Notes: generated by a model not told the origin, from the sequence alone. A DNA stretch of 53,443 nucleotides from Thermoflexales bacterium (GCA_025056965.1 JANWVF010000058.1:1-53443), one strand, 5' to 3'. Shown: positions 35,881-44,956, counted from the first letter of the stretch. Program-made: numbers and translations.

Positions 35881-36603
35881 TCAGCGCCCTGAAGCGATCA
35901 GCGTGCCGATCTTTTCGCCCCGCACGGCACGCTCTAGGCTGTTCGGCTGCCATAGGTCAAGGACGAGGATGGGCAGGTCATTTTCCATACATAAGGTCAG
36001 AGCGGTGCTGTCCATCACGCCGAGCTTCTGGTTCAGCGCTTCTAGGTAGGTCAGAAACTCGTAGCGCCGGGCGCCCTCGTCCTTACGCGGGTCGGCGGTG
36101 TACACGCCGTCCACCTTAGTCGCCTTGATGAGGATGTCGCAGTTCGTCTCCGCGGCGCGCAGCGCGCCGGCGGTGTCGGTGGTAAAGTAGGGGTTGCCGG
36201 TGCCGGCGCCGATGATCACCACCCGCCCCTTCTCCAGGTGGCGGATGGCGCGCAGGCGGATGTACGGCTCGGCCAGGGCGCGCATCTCGATGGCGGTCTG
36301 GACCCGAGTGGTGACGCCGATGCGCTCCAGGGCATCCCGCAGGGCCAGCGCGTTCATGACCGTCGCCAGCATGCCCATGTGGTCGGCCGCCGAGCGCTCC
36401 ATGCCGTGGGCCAGCCCGTCCTTGCCCCGCCAGATGTTGCCGGCGCCCAGCACCAGCACTACCTCAGCGCCCAGCTCCTTCAGGCTGCGCACCTTCTCGG
36501 CCACCCAGACCACCCGCTGCGGGTCAATGCCAAAGCCTTCGGGCCCGGCCAGCGCCTCGCCGCCGATCTTCAGAAGCACGCGCTTGAACTTTAGCTCGGC
36601 CAT
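35881..36603 (-). CDS. pyrH: Uridylate kinase
   Basis: The 240-aa amino-acid-kinase-fold enzyme phosphorylates UMP to [72 protein letters not shown] and [13 protein letters not shown] are diagnostic, and the frame is intact. It starts 12 nt before the tsf stop boundary in the transcribed order rpsB-tsf-pyrH-frr. The first two thirds use almost only CTG for Leu and GCC/CGG-rich codons. The last about 70 codons contain CTA, TTA and CTT, matching the genes to the left. This is where a change in base and codon use is seen. Confidence 0.95.
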   Translation of the reverse strand: MAELKFKRVLLKIGGEALAGPEGFGIDPQRVVWVAEKVRSLKELGAEVVLVLGAGNIWRGKDGLAHGMERSAADHMGMLATVMNALALRDALERIGVTTRVQTAIEMRALAEPYIRLRAIRHLEKGRVVIIGAGTGNPYFTTDTAGALRAAETNCDILIKATKVDGVYTADPRKDEGARRYEFLTYLEALNQKLGVMDSTALTLCMENDLPILVLDLWQPNSLERAVRGEKIGTLIASGR

Positions 36604-36615
36604 GGCGCAGCTGCC

Positions 36616-37209
36616 TCAGCCGCCGACTTCGAGGCGGGCGAAGCGGCGCACGACAATGTTCTCGCCCAGCTTGGCCACCGCCTGCTTGACCAAGTCGCCT
36701 ACGGTAAGGTTGGGATCCTTGATGAACGGTTGCTCCAGGAGGCAGGTCTCCTGGTAGAACTTCTCCAGCTTGCCCTCAACGATGCGCTGCACCACGTCGT
36801 CGGGCTTGCCCGAGTCGGCCAGCTGCGCAGTGTAGGCGGCGCGCTCCCGCTCCAGGTCGGCCGCCGGGATCTCCTCGCGGCGGGTATAGAGCGGCCGGGA
36901 GGCCACCACCTGCATCGCCAGGTCCCGAGCCAGGGTCTGGAAGGCCTCGGTGCGGGCCACGAAGTCGGTCTCGCAGTTCAGCTCCACCAGGGCTGCCACC
37001 TTGGCGCCCATGTGGACGTAGGAACCGATAATGCCCTCGTTGGCGGCGCGCTCGGCCTTCTTGGCCGCTGCGGCCAGCCCTTTTTGGCGCAAGATCTCCG
37101 TCGCCTTCTCGAAGTCGCCGTTGGCCTGCTCCAGGGCCTTCTTGCAGTCCAGGACGCCGGCGCCGGTGGCCTCGCGCAGTTGCTTGATCATCTCAGAGGT
37201 AATGGCCAA
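36616..37209 (-). CDS. tsf: Elongation factor Ts (short form)
   Basis: The 197-aa protein is the nucleotide exchange factor for EF-Tu. The UBA-like start [20 protein letters not shown] and the core [19 protein letters not shown] are typical. The short form (about 200 aa, with a single core subdomain) is usual in Chloroflexota, Thermus and cyanobacteria. Translation starts at TTG (37207-37209), supported by AAGGAG 8 nt upstream. No ATG fits before the conserved helix. It lies 102 bp after rpsB with a perfect hairpin in the gap. Confidence 0.96.
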   Translation of the reverse strand: MAITSEMIKQLREATGAGVLDCKKALEQANGDFEKATEILRQKGLAAAAKKAERAANEGIIGSYVHMGAKVAALVELNCETDFVARTEAFQTLARDLAMQVVASRPLYTRREEIPAADLERERAAYTAQLADSGKPDDVVQRIVEGKLEKFYQETCLLEQPFIKDPNLTVGDLVKQAVAKLGENIVVRRFARLEVGG

Positions 37210-37250
37210 GGCAGGTTCTCCTTGTGCTGAAGTGATCGGTGGTTAGCTCA

Positions 37251-37284
37251 AGAACACCGGGCCCTGCCGGGGACCCGGTGTTCT
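37251..37284 (-). terminator. Hairpin in the rpsB-tsf gap
   Basis: A perfect 11-bp inverted repeat (AGAACACCGGG/CCCGGTGTTCT) with a 12-nt loop sits between rpsB and tsf. No T-run follows, so it may be a partial terminator, a processing site or an mRNA-stabilising structure setting the S2:EF-Ts ratio. Confidence 0.5.
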
Positions 37285-37311
37285 GTAGCGGTGGCGGAGA
37301 TGGGGAGGGGA

Positions 37312-38184
37312 TCAACCCTCGTCCTCGTCCTCCTCGTACTCCTCTTCCTGAAAGTCCTCGAAGTCCTCGAAGTCGAGGTCCTCGTCCTCGGCGGCGCTGG
37401 CGCGCAGCTTGGCCAACACCGAGGGACCAAGGAACCGCTCCTCCTCGCGCTCCTCGGCCTCGCCCAGGTATTCCTCCTCCTCCTCGGCGGCGATCACCTC
37501 GCGCATGCGCAGGCCGGCGTTGACCGCGTCGGCCACAATGCCGGTCACCAGCTTGATGGCGCGGATGGCGTCGTCGTTGGAGGGGATCACGATGTCAATG
37601 GGGTCCGGGTCGCAGTTGGTGTCCACCATGGCCACGATGGGAATGCCCAGCTTGTTGCATTCCTTCACCGCGATGGCCTCTCGCTTGACGTCGGTGATGA
37701 ACACCATGTCGGGCAGCCGTCGCATGTCGCGCAGGCCGCCCAGCCTCCGCTCCAGCTTGGCGATCAGCCGGTCGAGGTTAAGGGCCTCCTTCTTGGGCAG
37801 CCGGTCGAACTCCCCACGCGCGCGCTTCTGCTCTAGGTTCTGCATGAACTCGACGCGCTGCCGGATGGTGCGGAAGTTGGTCAGGGTGCCGCCCAGCCAC
37901 CGATAGTCCACGTAGGGCATGGAGCAGGATTTGGCGGCCTCGGCGATGGTCTGTTGCGCTTGCTTCTTGGTGCCGACGAAGAGAACGTTGCCGCCCGAGG
38001 CGACCACGTTCTGGATCCGCTGGTGAGCCAGGTCGAGCTGGCTGATGGTCTGCTGCAGGTCAATGATGTGGATGCCGTTGCGCTGACCGAACAGGTACGG
38101 CTTCATCCGTGGATGCCAGCGCTGGGTGCGGTGCCCGAAGTGAACGCCGGCCTCCAACAGCTCTTTCATGGTGACGACGGCCAC
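37312..38184 (-). CDS. rpsB: 30S ribosomal protein S2 with acidic C-terminal tail
   Basis: Starting at GTG (38182-38184) gives 290 aa beginning with (M)[17 protein letters not shown], the usual S2 N-terminus. GGAGG lies 14 nt upstream. Signature segments are [47 protein letters not shown] and [21 protein letters not shown]2 is usually 230-260 aa; here the last about 30 residues form a strongly acidic tail ([12 protein letters not shown] and [11 protein letters not shown]). A longer open frame upstream lacks conserved sequence and covers the promoter. It leads the tsf-pyrH-frr-uppS-cdsA run. Confidence 0.96.
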   Translation of the reverse strand: MAVVTMKELLEAGVHFGHRTQRWHPRMKPYLFGQRNGIHIIDLQQTISQLDLAHQRIQNVVASGGNVLFVGTKKQAQQTIAEAAKSCSMPYVDYRWLGGTLTNFRTIRQRVEFMQNLEQKRARGEFDRLPKKEALNLDRLIAKLERRLGGLRDMRRLPDMVFITDVKREAIAVKECNKLGIPIVAMVDTNCDPDPIDIVIPSNDDAIRAIKLVTGIVADAVNAGLRMREVIAAEEEEEYLGEAEEREEERFLGPSVLAKLRASAAEDEDLDFEDFEDFQEEEYEEDEDEG

Positions 38185-38226
38185 GGTGCTTGTCTTTGCC
38201 TCCTTCGCTTGAGTGTTAGAACGTCC

Positions 38227-38335
38227 GCCCTGTGCTCCCACGCCTCTCACCCTGTCGCCGTCTCTTGACAGGGCACACTCAGGCGGGTCGAAACGCACAT
38301 GTGGCGTGCGCAATAAGAGCGCGCCAAGCGCGCTC
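38227..38335 (-). promoter_or_regulatory. Structured 5' leader of rpsB with alternative hairpins
   Basis: The roughly 150-nt rpsB leader holds a hairpin GAGCGCGC/GCGCGCTC (38317-38335) followed by TTATT. Further down, GCCCTGT (38268-38274) can pair with GACAGGG (38250-38256) or with ACAGGGC (38227-38233). The two pairings exclude each other, the layout of an attenuator or of ribosomal-protein feedback. It is not a motif I can name. Confidence 0.4.
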
Positions 38336-38344
38336 GTGGCTCGG

Positions 38345-38373
38345 AGTATACCACAGAGCAAACGGCCCGGCAA
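38345..38373 (-). promoter_or_regulatory. Sigma-70 type promoter of rpsB
   Basis: On the minus strand TTGCCG (38368-38373) and TATACT (38345-38350) are separated by 17 nt, placing the transcription start near 38338 and about 154 nt before the GTG start. Confidence 0.55.
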
Positions 38374-38472
38374 ATCGCCGCCCCGCTAAACTCGTGCGGC
38401 GCAGCGGTAGTCGCCGTGTGAAGGCCGCCTCCCCAGGGCCCGGCCGAGGGATCCGGCCGCCGCCCGAACGGC

Positions 38473-39426
38473 TCAGTGGTGGTCCTCGCGGCTGACTAAG
38501 GTCACCGCCTCCCGCCGGCTCACCCGAAACCGGTCGAAGTCGTTGGCTACGATCACGTTCTCGAAGATCGGGCGGGCCTCGGCCAGCACCTCCCGCACCG
38601 TGTAGCGCCGCGACAGGTGGTGGAGGATCAGGGTGCCCACCTCGGCCTCGCGCGCCAGCCGCGCAGCTTGGGCCGCAGTCAGGTGGCCGAAGCGCCGCGC
38701 CATGTCGGCCTCCTCCTCCAGATAGGTCGCCTCGATCACCAGCGCCGTGGCCCGGTGCGCCACGGGCACCAGGTCGTCAGTGCGGCCCACGTCGCCGATG
38801 AAGATCAAGCTGGCCCCCGGCTGCTCCGGGCCCAACACCTGGTCGGGGTGGATCACACGGCCATCGGCCAGGGTGACGGGCTCGCCGGCTACCAGCTGCC
38901 GACGCACCGGGCCGGCCGGCACGCCCAGAGCCTCGGCCCGGTCGGCCAGGAAGGGGCGGCGGCTGCGCTCCACGAAGGAGAAGCCAAAACATCCCGGCCC
39001 GCGATGGCTCACCGGGAAGGCGCTGAGGGTGAACTCCTCGTTTTCCATCAGCACCCCAGGGCGGATTTCCCGCAGGTGCACCTGCATCGGCACCTCCTCC
39101 AGCGCGCCGAACACCACCCGCAGCAGCTCGGCCACCCGCTGCAGCGGCCAGTGGCCGGCGTAGATCTCGATCTCCGAGATCATCTCCCAGCGGCCAAAGG
39201 TGGAGATCAGGCCGCCCAGCCCCAGGATGTGGTCCAAGTGGCCGTGGGTGAGCAGAATGCGATCCAGCCGCTTGAACCCCAGGCCCGACTTGAGGAGCTG
39301 GCGCTGCGTGCCCTCCCCGCAGTCAATCATGAACCGATGGTCCCGGTAGTCCACGACGGCTGAGGAGAGGCCGCGCTGAATGGTGGGTGCGGAGGCGGAG
39401 GTGCCTAGAAAGGTGAGCTCGAACAT
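38473..39426 (-). CDS. rnz: Ribonuclease Z
   Basis: The 317-aa metallo-beta-lactamase-fold nuclease cuts tRNA precursors at the 3' end. It starts [20 protein letters not shown], a typical RNase Z N-terminus, and has the metal motif THGHLDH (His61, His63, Asp65, His66), [24 protein letters not shown] and the late [30 protein letters not shown] matches the His-box of the family. The start lies inside rtcA, overlapping it by 22 bp. A long open extension beyond this ATG is only the antisense frame of rtcA and was left out. Confidence 0.94.
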   Translation of the reverse strand: MFELTFLGTSASAPTIQRGLSSAVVDYRDHRFMIDCGEGTQRQLLKSGLGFKRLDRILLTHGHLDHILGLGGLISTFGRWEMISEIEIYAGHWPLQRVAELLRVVFGALEEVPMQVHLREIRPGVLMENEEFTLSAFPVSHRGPGCFGFSFVERSRRPFLADRAEALGVPAGPVRRQLVAGEPVTLADGRVIHPDQVLGPEQPGASLIFIGDVGRTDDLVPVAHRATALVIEATYLEEEADMARRFGHLTAAQAARLAREAEVGTLILHHLSRRYTVREVLAEARPIFENVIVANDFDRFRVSRREAVTLVSREDHH

Positions 39427-40484
39427 CGAACGTGCCCTGGGGCTCCTTCCTGGCCGACGATCTCGAAGCGCCGGCCCATGAACTGGGCCACTGCCCAGAC
39501 GTTGGTGATCAGGTGGGGCGTGACCTGGCTGGTGGCGAAGGCGAGGTTGCGGCCGGCCAGGGCCAGGGGCAACACCAGCTGGTCCGCCAGGTGGGGATCC
39601 ACGGGCGCGTCCGTGGCGTGGTGGGCCAGAAACGCGTCCACCGCGTCGTCGGCCACCCGCTCCGCCGGGTAGCCCTGGCGTCCGAAGCCGGTGAAGCCGG
39701 CCGTCACGCCGCCGGCGTACTCGGCCAGCAGGAAGAGACAGGTGCCGGGCCCGACCGAGGGCGGGTTCGTCACCCGGGTGTGCAGCCGATGGGCAGGGAT
39801 GCCTGCCTCCACCAGGCGGTTGTAGGCCTGGCGGGCCTGCCGCGCAGCGACCTGGTTGCCCACGTTGGACGCGGCCGACAGGATGCGCACGGCCTCCAGC
39901 TCCCCGCGCGGCCGGGCCCAGGGGGGCAGGTCGGCCTCCGTCGGCTGGGCGGTCGGCCGCATCGGCTCCACCTCCAGCGCGATCTCGCCGCCCCCCTTGG
40001 GATAGAAGCCCCAACGCACCAGCCGCAGGCGGCCGCTGTAGCCCAGGGGTGTCACGGCGGGCAGGTAGACCTGCGCCAGGTAGTCGAAGGGCGGGCTCCA
40101 GCTCACGTGGGTGCCGCCGGTGACCACCACGCGCGACGGCGCGGCGGCATGGGCCAGGGGCAGCCACACGGTCTGCAGCACCAAGGTGGCCGCGCCGGCC
40201 GTGGGGATGTCGAAGCGATACTCGCCGGGCTGCGGCGAGCTTTGGGGCTCGAAGAGGAGCTCGCAGCTGTGCTCCTTGGCGCCCTCCAGGCGGGCGTTGC
40301 ACACGGCGGCTGCGGCCTTCACCGCCTGCACGTGCTGCGGCCGCAGGCCGGGCGGCTTGCGGCCGGCCCGAATGTTGACGATGCGCACCGGCCGGCCCAG
40401 CACCGCAGCCAGGCTGAGGGAGGTGCGCAAGATCTGGCCGCCGCCTTCGCCGGTGCTGCCGTCTACCGTCACCGGGGAGCTCAT
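39405..40484 (-). CDS. rtcA: RNA 3'-terminal phosphate cyclase
   Basis: The 359-aa protein matches RtcA, which uses ATP to turn an RNA 3'-phosphate into a 2',3'-cyclic phosphate. [61 protein letters not shown] and [14 protein letters not shown] are all hallmarks. The adenylated His is His324 in [13 protein letters not shown]. The gene overlaps uvrC by ATGA and rnz by 22 bp, so uvrC-rtcA-rnz is a tight operon. No rtcB or rtcR is seen, unlike the classic rtcBA operon. The C-terminus has a short extra tail. Confidence 0.95.
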   Translation of the reverse strand: MSSPVTVDGSTGEGGGQILRTSLSLAAVLGRPVRIVNIRAGRKPPGLRPQHVQAVKAAAAVCNARLEGAKEHSCELLFEPQSSPQPGEYRFDIPTAGAATLVLQTVWLPLAHAAAPSRVVVTGGTHVSWSPPFDYLAQVYLPAVTPLGYSGRLRLVRWGFYPKGGGEIALEVEPMRPTAQPTEADLPPWARPRGELEAVRILSAASNVGNQVAARQARQAYNRLVEAGIPAHRLHTRVTNPPSVGPGTCLFLLAEYAGGVTAGFTGFGRQGYPAERVADDAVDAFLAHHATDAPVDPHLADQLVLPLALAGRNLAFATSQVTPHLITNVWAVAQFMGRRFEIVGQEGAPGHVRCSSSPF

Positions 40485-42382
40485 GCCAAGTGCTCCTTCA
40501 ACGCTTGAGCGGCCTTGAGGGTCATGCCCTCCACGGCGGCCAGCTGCTCCACGGAGGCCTCGCGAATGGCGTCCACCGAGCCAAAGGCCTTCAGCAGGGC
40601 CTGGCGGCGCTTGGGGCCAATGCCCGGCACCTTCTGGAGCTCGGAGGTGACACCGGCCTTGCGCCGAGTCTCGCGGTGGTAGGTGATCGCGAAGCGATGG
40701 GCCTCGTCGCGGATGCGCTGCACCAGGAAGAGCCCCTCGGAGCCGGCCGGCAGGCAGATAGGGTCCGACCGGCCGGGCAAGAAGATTTCCTCCCGCTGCT
40801 TGGCCAGCCCCACCACGGGCACGTTGCCCAACAGGTCGAACTCCTTGAGCACCTCGACGGCCACGCCCAGCTGCCCCTTGCCGCCGTCCACGATCACCAG
40901 GTCGGGCAGGAGGGTCCACACGGCGTCCTGGCTGCGGCCCTTGGCGCCGGGGTCGGCTTGGTCGGGCTCCACGGCGCGGCGGAAGCGCCGACGCAGCATC
41001 TCCCGCATGGCTGCGTAGTCGTCCGGCTCGCCCTGGGCCCCCCGGCCGCGGATCTTGAAGCGGCGGTAGTCGCTCTTGCGCGGGGTGCCCTCGGCGAAGA
41101 CCACCATGCTGCCCACGGTGTGGGTGCCCTGCAGGGTGGAGATGTCGAAGCACTCGATGCGGCCGGGCGGCGCGTCCAGGCCCAAAGCCTGCTGTAGCTC
41201 CTGGAGGGCCAGCACCTGCTTGCTCTTGTCGGCTTGGCGCACGGCGCGCAGGGTGCGCAGCATCTCGACGGCGTTCTCCGTCGCCAGGCGCATGGCGTCG
41301 TGCTCGCTGGCCGCGTCGGGGGTTCTCACCTCCACCGGTGTGTCGTCGCCCGTCTGGGCCTGTCGTTTCTGGGTGAGCCACTGGGCGATGACGCGCTGGT
41401 CGGCCGGCGGGACCGGCACCAAGACGGTGGGCGGCAGGGCGGCGGCTGTGTCGTAGAACTGGCCCAGGAAGCTGGCCAGCAGCTCGGCCGGGTCGTCGCC
41501 GGCGGTGCGCGGCAGCACGAAGCTCTCCCGGCCGATCAGCCGCCCGCGGCGCACGGTGAAGACCTGGAAGCAGGTCTCGTCGCCTCCCTCGTCGCGCGCA
41601 AAGGCCACCACATCCTGGTCAATCGGGGTAGGAGCCAACACCTGCTGTCGCTCCACCAGCCGCCGTGCGAGCTTGATCTGGTCGCGATACAGGGCTGCGC
41701 GCTCGAACTGCAGGGCGCGAGCCGCGCTGCGCATGCGCGCCTCCAGGGCCTGGATGGCCTCGTCGCTCTTGCCCTCTAGGAAGTCGGCCAGCCCCTGCAC
41801 GATCTCGCGGTACTCCTCGCGGCCCACCGCGCCGATGCACGGCCCAGCGCACAGCTTGATGTCGTAGTACAGGCAGGCCCGCGGGTCGCGGCCGGTGATC
41901 TCCCGGTTGCAGGTCAGGTAGGGAAAGACCCGGCGCAGGCTCTCCAGGGTCTGGCGGACGGCGAACGCGGAGGTGTACGGGCCGTAGTAGCCGGCGCCGT
42001 CCCGCTGCACCTGGCGGGTGACGCTAACCTTAGGGAAGTCGTCCTGCCAGTGGATCTTGATGAAAGGATAGCTTTTGTCGTCCTTGAGCATCACGTTGAA
42101 GCGCGGCTGGTAGCGCTTGATCAACGTGTTCTCCAGGATGAGCGCGTCCACCTCGGTGGGGACGATGATCCACTCCAGGGTGGCCACCTCGGCCACCAGG
42201 CGACGGGTCTTGTCGGTGTGTTGGGCAGAGCTCTGGAAGTAGGAGCGCACGCGCGAGCGCAGGTTGACCGCCTTGCCCACGTAGATCACCTGGCCGCGGC
42301 TGTCCTTCATCAGGTAGACCCCAGGGGAGGTGGGCAGGCTGTCAAGCCGGGCGCGCAGCTCGTCGGAGATCTGCTGAACCAT
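40481..42382 (-). CDS. uvrC: UvrABC system protein C
   Basis: The 633-aa nuclease makes both cuts in nucleotide excision repair. The GIY-YIG domain ([30 protein letters not shown]), the Cys cluster around [13 protein letters not shown], the UVR motif (about 200-235), the RNase H-like nuclease half ([20 protein letters not shown]) and C-terminal helix-hairpin-helix motifs ([18 protein letters not shown]) are complete. The ATG at 42382 was chosen over an 18-codon extension because a promoter with TACAAT sits 7 nt upstream. It leads the overlapping uvrC-rtcA-rnz operon. Confidence 0.96.
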   Translation of the reverse strand: MVQQISDELRARLDSLPTSPGVYLMKDSRGQVIYVGKAVNLRSRVRSYFQSSAQHTDKTRRLVAEVATLEWIIVPTEVDALILENTLIKRYQPRFNVMLKDDKSYPFIKIHWQDDFPKVSVTRQVQRDGAGYYGPYTSAFAVRQTLESLRRVFPYLTCNREITGRDPRACLYYDIKLCAGPCIGAVGREEYREIVQGLADFLEGKSDEAIQALEARMRSAARALQFERAALYRDQIKLARRLVERQQVLAPTPIDQDVVAFARDEGGDETCFQVFTVRRGRLIGRESFVLPRTAGDDPAELLASFLGQFYDTAAALPPTVLVPVPPADQRVIAQWLTQKRQAQTGDDTPVEVRTPDAASEHDAMRLATENAVEMLRTLRAVRQADKSKQVLALQELQQALGLDAPPGRIECFDISTLQGTHTVGSMVVFAEGTPRKSDYRRFKIRGRGAQGEPDDYAAMREMLRRRFRRAVEPDQADPGAKGRSQDAVWTLLPDLVIVDGGKGQLGVAVEVLKEFDLLGNVPVVGLAKQREEIFLPGRSDPICLPAGSEGLFLVQRIRDEAHRFAITYHRETRRKAGVTSELQKVPGIGPKRRQALLKAFGSVDAIREASVEQLAAVEGMTLKAAQALKEHLA

Positions 42383-42389
42383 GCCCGTG

Positions 42390-42418
42390 ATTGTAGCACG
42401 CCCCAGGGGTTGGGTCAA
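42390..42418 (-). promoter_or_regulatory. Promoter of uvrC-rtcA-rnz, leaderless type
   Basis: TTGACC (42413-42418) and TACAAT (42390-42395) are 17 nt apart on the minus strand. The -10 ends 7 nt before the uvrC ATG, so the transcript should begin at the start codon. There is no ribosome binding site. Confidence 0.6.
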
Positions 42419-42448
42419 CGTAGCCAAGCCCCCCAAACGTGACTGACC

Positions 42449-42520
42449 ACCGGCGATCGGAGGCCAATGTACAGCGACCGGTGATCGGCGTCCGTTTGCC
42501 GTCCGCCGATCACCGGTCGC
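42449..42520. repeat. Inverted repeat with three copies of ACCGGYGATCGG
   Basis: A perfect 17-bp inverted repeat (42474-42490 with 42504-42520, 13-nt loop) contains ACCGGTGATCGG on both arms. A further direct copy, ACCGGCGATCGG, lies at 42449-42460. It sits between DUF4126 and the uvrC promoter and could end DUF4126 transcription, though no T-run follows. The repeated 12-mer suggests an interspersed element. The rest of the gap (to 42590) holds a degenerate CGTTCAC direct repeat near 42552-42577 and no gene. Confidence 0.6.
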
Positions 42521-42590
42521 CGCCAGCGAGGCCGCTCGCTCTCACCCTTGACCGTTCACTGTCTATCGTTCACCGCCCAGCAAACACCCC

Positions 42591-43169
42591 TCACCGGGCA
42601 ACCGAGGTCGGCGTCCGCATCCGGCGGCCCCGCCACCAACGCCAGATCAGCCAGGCGATCAGGACCAGGAGGATGAAGCCCAGGATCGGCGCCAAGATGG
42701 CCATCACCGTCAGCGTTCCAGACACCACGTCCTCGACGGTGCTCACCACGGGGTTGCCCACGCCGCCCGTGGTGGCCGTTACCACCGGACGGAAGGTGGC
42801 CTTGGCGCCGTGGACGGTGCCGGCCACCAGGATGCCGCAGATCAGCGCCAAGGCGGGGTGGATGTCGCTGATGACGCTGCCGGCGCTGGCAAAGAGGATG
42901 GCGCCCGCGGCCGGCCGCACCACTGTCTGGATGACGTCGTTGACGTGGTCCACGGCCGGCACCTTGTCGGCCACCACCTCGATTACCAGCAGCACCGCCA
43001 GGACGCCAATCACCCAGGGGTTGGTCAGGGCGTCCCACGGCGCCTGAAGCTGGATCAAATCTGTGTAGCGCGCCGTGAGGGCCACGATGAGCAGCGGCAA
43101 GTAGGCGTTCAGCCCGGCCGCCGAAGAAAGCCCAAAAGCGCTCAGAACACCGGCCAATGCCTCGACCAT
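42591..43169 (-). CDS. DUF4126 family membrane protein
   Basis: The 192-aa protein has about five hydrophobic segments and the family pattern: a start with GLSSAAGLNAYLPLLIVALT, the middle VADKVPAVDHVNDVIQTVVRP (here ADKVPAVDHVND) and the helix ILVAGTVHGAKATFRPVV. DUF4126 proteins are widespread inner-membrane proteins of unknown role. GGAGGT lies 5 nt before the ATG. It is the last of a run of minus-strand membrane protein genes, 28 bp after the first DUF4013 gene. Confidence 0.85.
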   Translation of the reverse strand: MVEALAGVLSAFGLSSAAGLNAYLPLLIVALTARYTDLIQLQAPWDALTNPWVIGVLAVLLVIEVVADKVPAVDHVNDVIQTVVRPAAGAILFASAGSVISDIHPALALICGILVAGTVHGAKATFRPVVTATTGGVGNPVVSTVEDVVSGTLTVMAILAPILGFILLVLIAWLIWRWWRGRRMRTPTSVAR

Positions 43170-43197
43170 AGCTCACCTCCCCGCCCGTCGGCGTCCC

Positions 43198-43926
43198 TCA
43201 CTCCGCAGCTTCCACGGGCGCCAGCCCGGTTTGCCACGGCTTGGGCGACGGCATGCCTACCTGGGCGTACAGGTGCGACTGAACGAGGGCCACGATGAAA
43301 GAGACCGCCGGCAGGGTCACAACGACGCCTACAAGGCACAGCAACAGGCCGATCAAGAAGCCGGCCAGGCTGAAGACGAGGCTCGCGAGGATCAGGACCA
43401 GGGTGGCGATGATCACCTCGCCCAGGTGCTGGCGGGTAAACGATAAGATCTCGCCGAAGCGCAGGCCGGCGCCGATCTCCTCCGTCTCGGCCACGCGTGT
43501 GTAGATCGCGGGCGAGGCCAACGCAACCACCAGGCCCCAGGCAAACACCGCTAGGCCAGAGCAGAGCGCGATAACCGCTGCTGCGCCTTCCAGCTCCTGC
43601 TGGCCGGTGATGGCCAGCGCAACCGCCATCGGCATGATCAACACGAACATGGGCAAGGACCAGATCAGCGTCACCACCCACAGCTTGAGGCCCAACATCA
43701 GCCACTCGCCCCAGCGGTCTTTCCACTCCGGCATGGGATAGCGTTCCCCGCGGCGCACGTTGCGCAGGGTCTCTAGGGCGTAGCCGCCGACGATGAAAAC
43801 CGGGATCACACCGATGAGGACCACGCTCAGCAGAGAACCAAGGATGAGCATCCCGGCGCCGATGAGCACTTTGTCGACCCAGCGGGGGTCTTCGAACACG
43901 AAGCTAAACGACTTTCCGATGTCCAT
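43198..43926 (-). CDS. DUF4013 family membrane protein, copy 1
   Basis: The 242-aa protein starts MDIGKSFSFVFEDPRWVDK with GGAGG 4 nt before the ATG at 43926. It has about six TM segments and the family hallmarks GGYALETLRNVRRGE, MPEWKDRWGEWLMLGLKL and RFGEILSFTRQHLGEVI. DUF4013 is found in archaea and Chloroflexota; its role is unknown. The next upstream gene is a paralogue with the same layout. A promoter of the form TTGGCC-N17-TATAAT lies in the gap between them, so the two copies can be controlled separately. Confidence 0.87.
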   Translation of the reverse strand: MDIGKSFSFVFEDPRWVDKVLIGAGMLILGSLLSVVLIGVIPVFIVGGYALETLRNVRRGERYPMPEWKDRWGEWLMLGLKLWVVTLIWSLPMFVLIMPMAVALAITGQQELEGAAAVIALCSGLAVFAWGLVVALASPAIYTRVAETEEIGAGLRFGEILSFTRQHLGEVIIATLVLILASLVFSLAGFLIGLLLCLVGVVVTLPAVSFIVALVQSHLYAQVGMPSPKPWQTGLAPVEAAE

Positions 43927-44000
43927 AAATCCTCCGGACTGCAGTACAAGGGCCTGGACAGGCAGAGCGCTGCAGGCCACAGACACGGGCAGCGCTCCGC

Positions 44001-44029
44001 ATTATATCCGACAACAAACCACAGGCCAA
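44001..44029 (-). promoter_or_regulatory. Promoter of DUF4013 copy 1
   Basis: TTGGCC (44024-44029) and TATAAT (44001-44006) are 17 nt apart on the minus strand. The expected leader is about 68 nt to the ATG at 43926. The -35 overlaps the terminator stem of the upstream gene. Confidence 0.55.
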
Positions 44030-44059
44030 TCCGGGACCGCAGCGCAGCCCCGGATTGGC
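44025..44059 (-). terminator. Terminator hairpin after DUF4013 copy 2
   Basis: A perfect 11-bp stem (GCCAATCCGGG/CCCGGATTGGC) with a 13-nt loop lies just past the stop at 44063. Read leftward it is followed by the T-rich TGTGGTTTGTTG. Confidence 0.6.
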
Positions 44060-44062
44060 TTC

Positions 44063-44809
44063 CTAGGGCCGATCGGGGGGCACTACCTCCGGCGTCACCG
44101 GCTGGACAGGCTGCAGTTGGCGCTCGTCCTGGCCAATTTGAGCATAGAGGTGGACGCTGATCAGGCTGGCGAGGAAGGTGGCCGCCGGGATCGTCAGCGC
44201 CAGCCCCACTACGCACAGCAACACGCCCGCCGTAGCGCCCACCAGGAACAGCACAAGGGCGGCGGCCAAGCTGACCAGCACCGCGGCCAGCACCTCGCCG
44301 AAGTGGCGGCGGGTGAAGCCGAGGATCTCAGCCACTTGCAGCGTGCTGCGCACCTCGCCGGTCTCGGCCAGCCGGATGTACAGCGCGGGCGTCACCAGCA
44401 CCAACACCAGAGCCCACAGCCACATCAGCAGAGCGGCGCTCAGGCTGATGAAGAGGCCAACCACAGCCACTGCCCCGTTGTCGGACGCAGCCAGGCTGCT
44501 GCCCACCGCCGACGGGATGTTCAGGACCAGGGAAGGCAGGCCCCAGATCAGCGACACCAGCAACAGCTTCAGGCCCATCACCATCCACTCGCTCCAGCGG
44601 TCCTGCCAAGCGGGCAGCGGCCGGCTGCGGCCTTGGCGGACGTTGCGTAACACCTCCAGGGTGTAGCCCGCCACCACGGCGAAGCCCAGGAAGCCCACCA
44701 GGACCACCGTGAGCGGGAAGCTGACCAGCACGATGGCGCTGCCGATCAGCACCTTGCTGAGCCAGTCCTTGTCTTCAAACACGTAGGTGAATGCCTTGCT
44801 CGCGTTCAT
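44063..44809 (-). CDS. DUF4013 family membrane protein, copy 2
   Basis: The 248-aa protein starts MNASKAFTYVFEDKDWLSK, with AAGGAG 8 nt before the ATG at 44809. Six TM segments and AGYTLEVLRNVRQGR, LPAWQDRWSEWMVMGLKLLL, LQVAEILGFTRRHFGEVL parallel copy 1, so the pair arose by tandem duplication. The last about 20 residues form a soluble Gln/Pro-rich tail. An upstream extension to 44905 has no conserved sequence. A hairpin terminator follows. Function is unknown; a role in the membrane is all that can be said. Confidence 0.87.
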   Translation of the reverse strand: MNASKAFTYVFEDKDWLSKVLIGSAIVLVSFPLTVVLVGFLGFAVVAGYTLEVLRNVRQGRSRPLPAWQDRWSEWMVMGLKLLLVSLIWGLPSLVLNIPSAVGSSLAASDNGAVAVVGLFISLSAALLMWLWALVLVLVTPALYIRLAETGEVRSTLQVAEILGFTRRHFGEVLAAVLVSLAAALVLFLVGATAGVLLCVVGLALTIPAATFLASLISVHLYAQIGQDERQLQPVQPVTPEVVPPDRP

Positions 44810-44956
44810 CGTCGGTTCTCCTTGTCTGTGCTCGGCGGGGACGGGCCGATCAACGCCATGCCGCAGCGCTTCCAGCGCGCTTCCGGCTCCGTCCGCCGGC
44901 CTCACTGGTCTATACGCAGAAGCCGAGGCGCCGTTGCAGAGAAGACAGCGAAGGGC

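Noticed and set aside
39427-40302. A roughly 290-codon N-terminal extension of RNase Z
   Set aside because: It lies entirely within rtcA in another frame, and RNase Z has a normal start at 39426.
39432-40508. A 358-codon plus-strand frame opposite rtcA
   Set aside because: rtcA is complete with all motifs on the other strand; the plus frame is low-complexity Gly/Ala/His/Gln sequence typical of GC-rich shadows.
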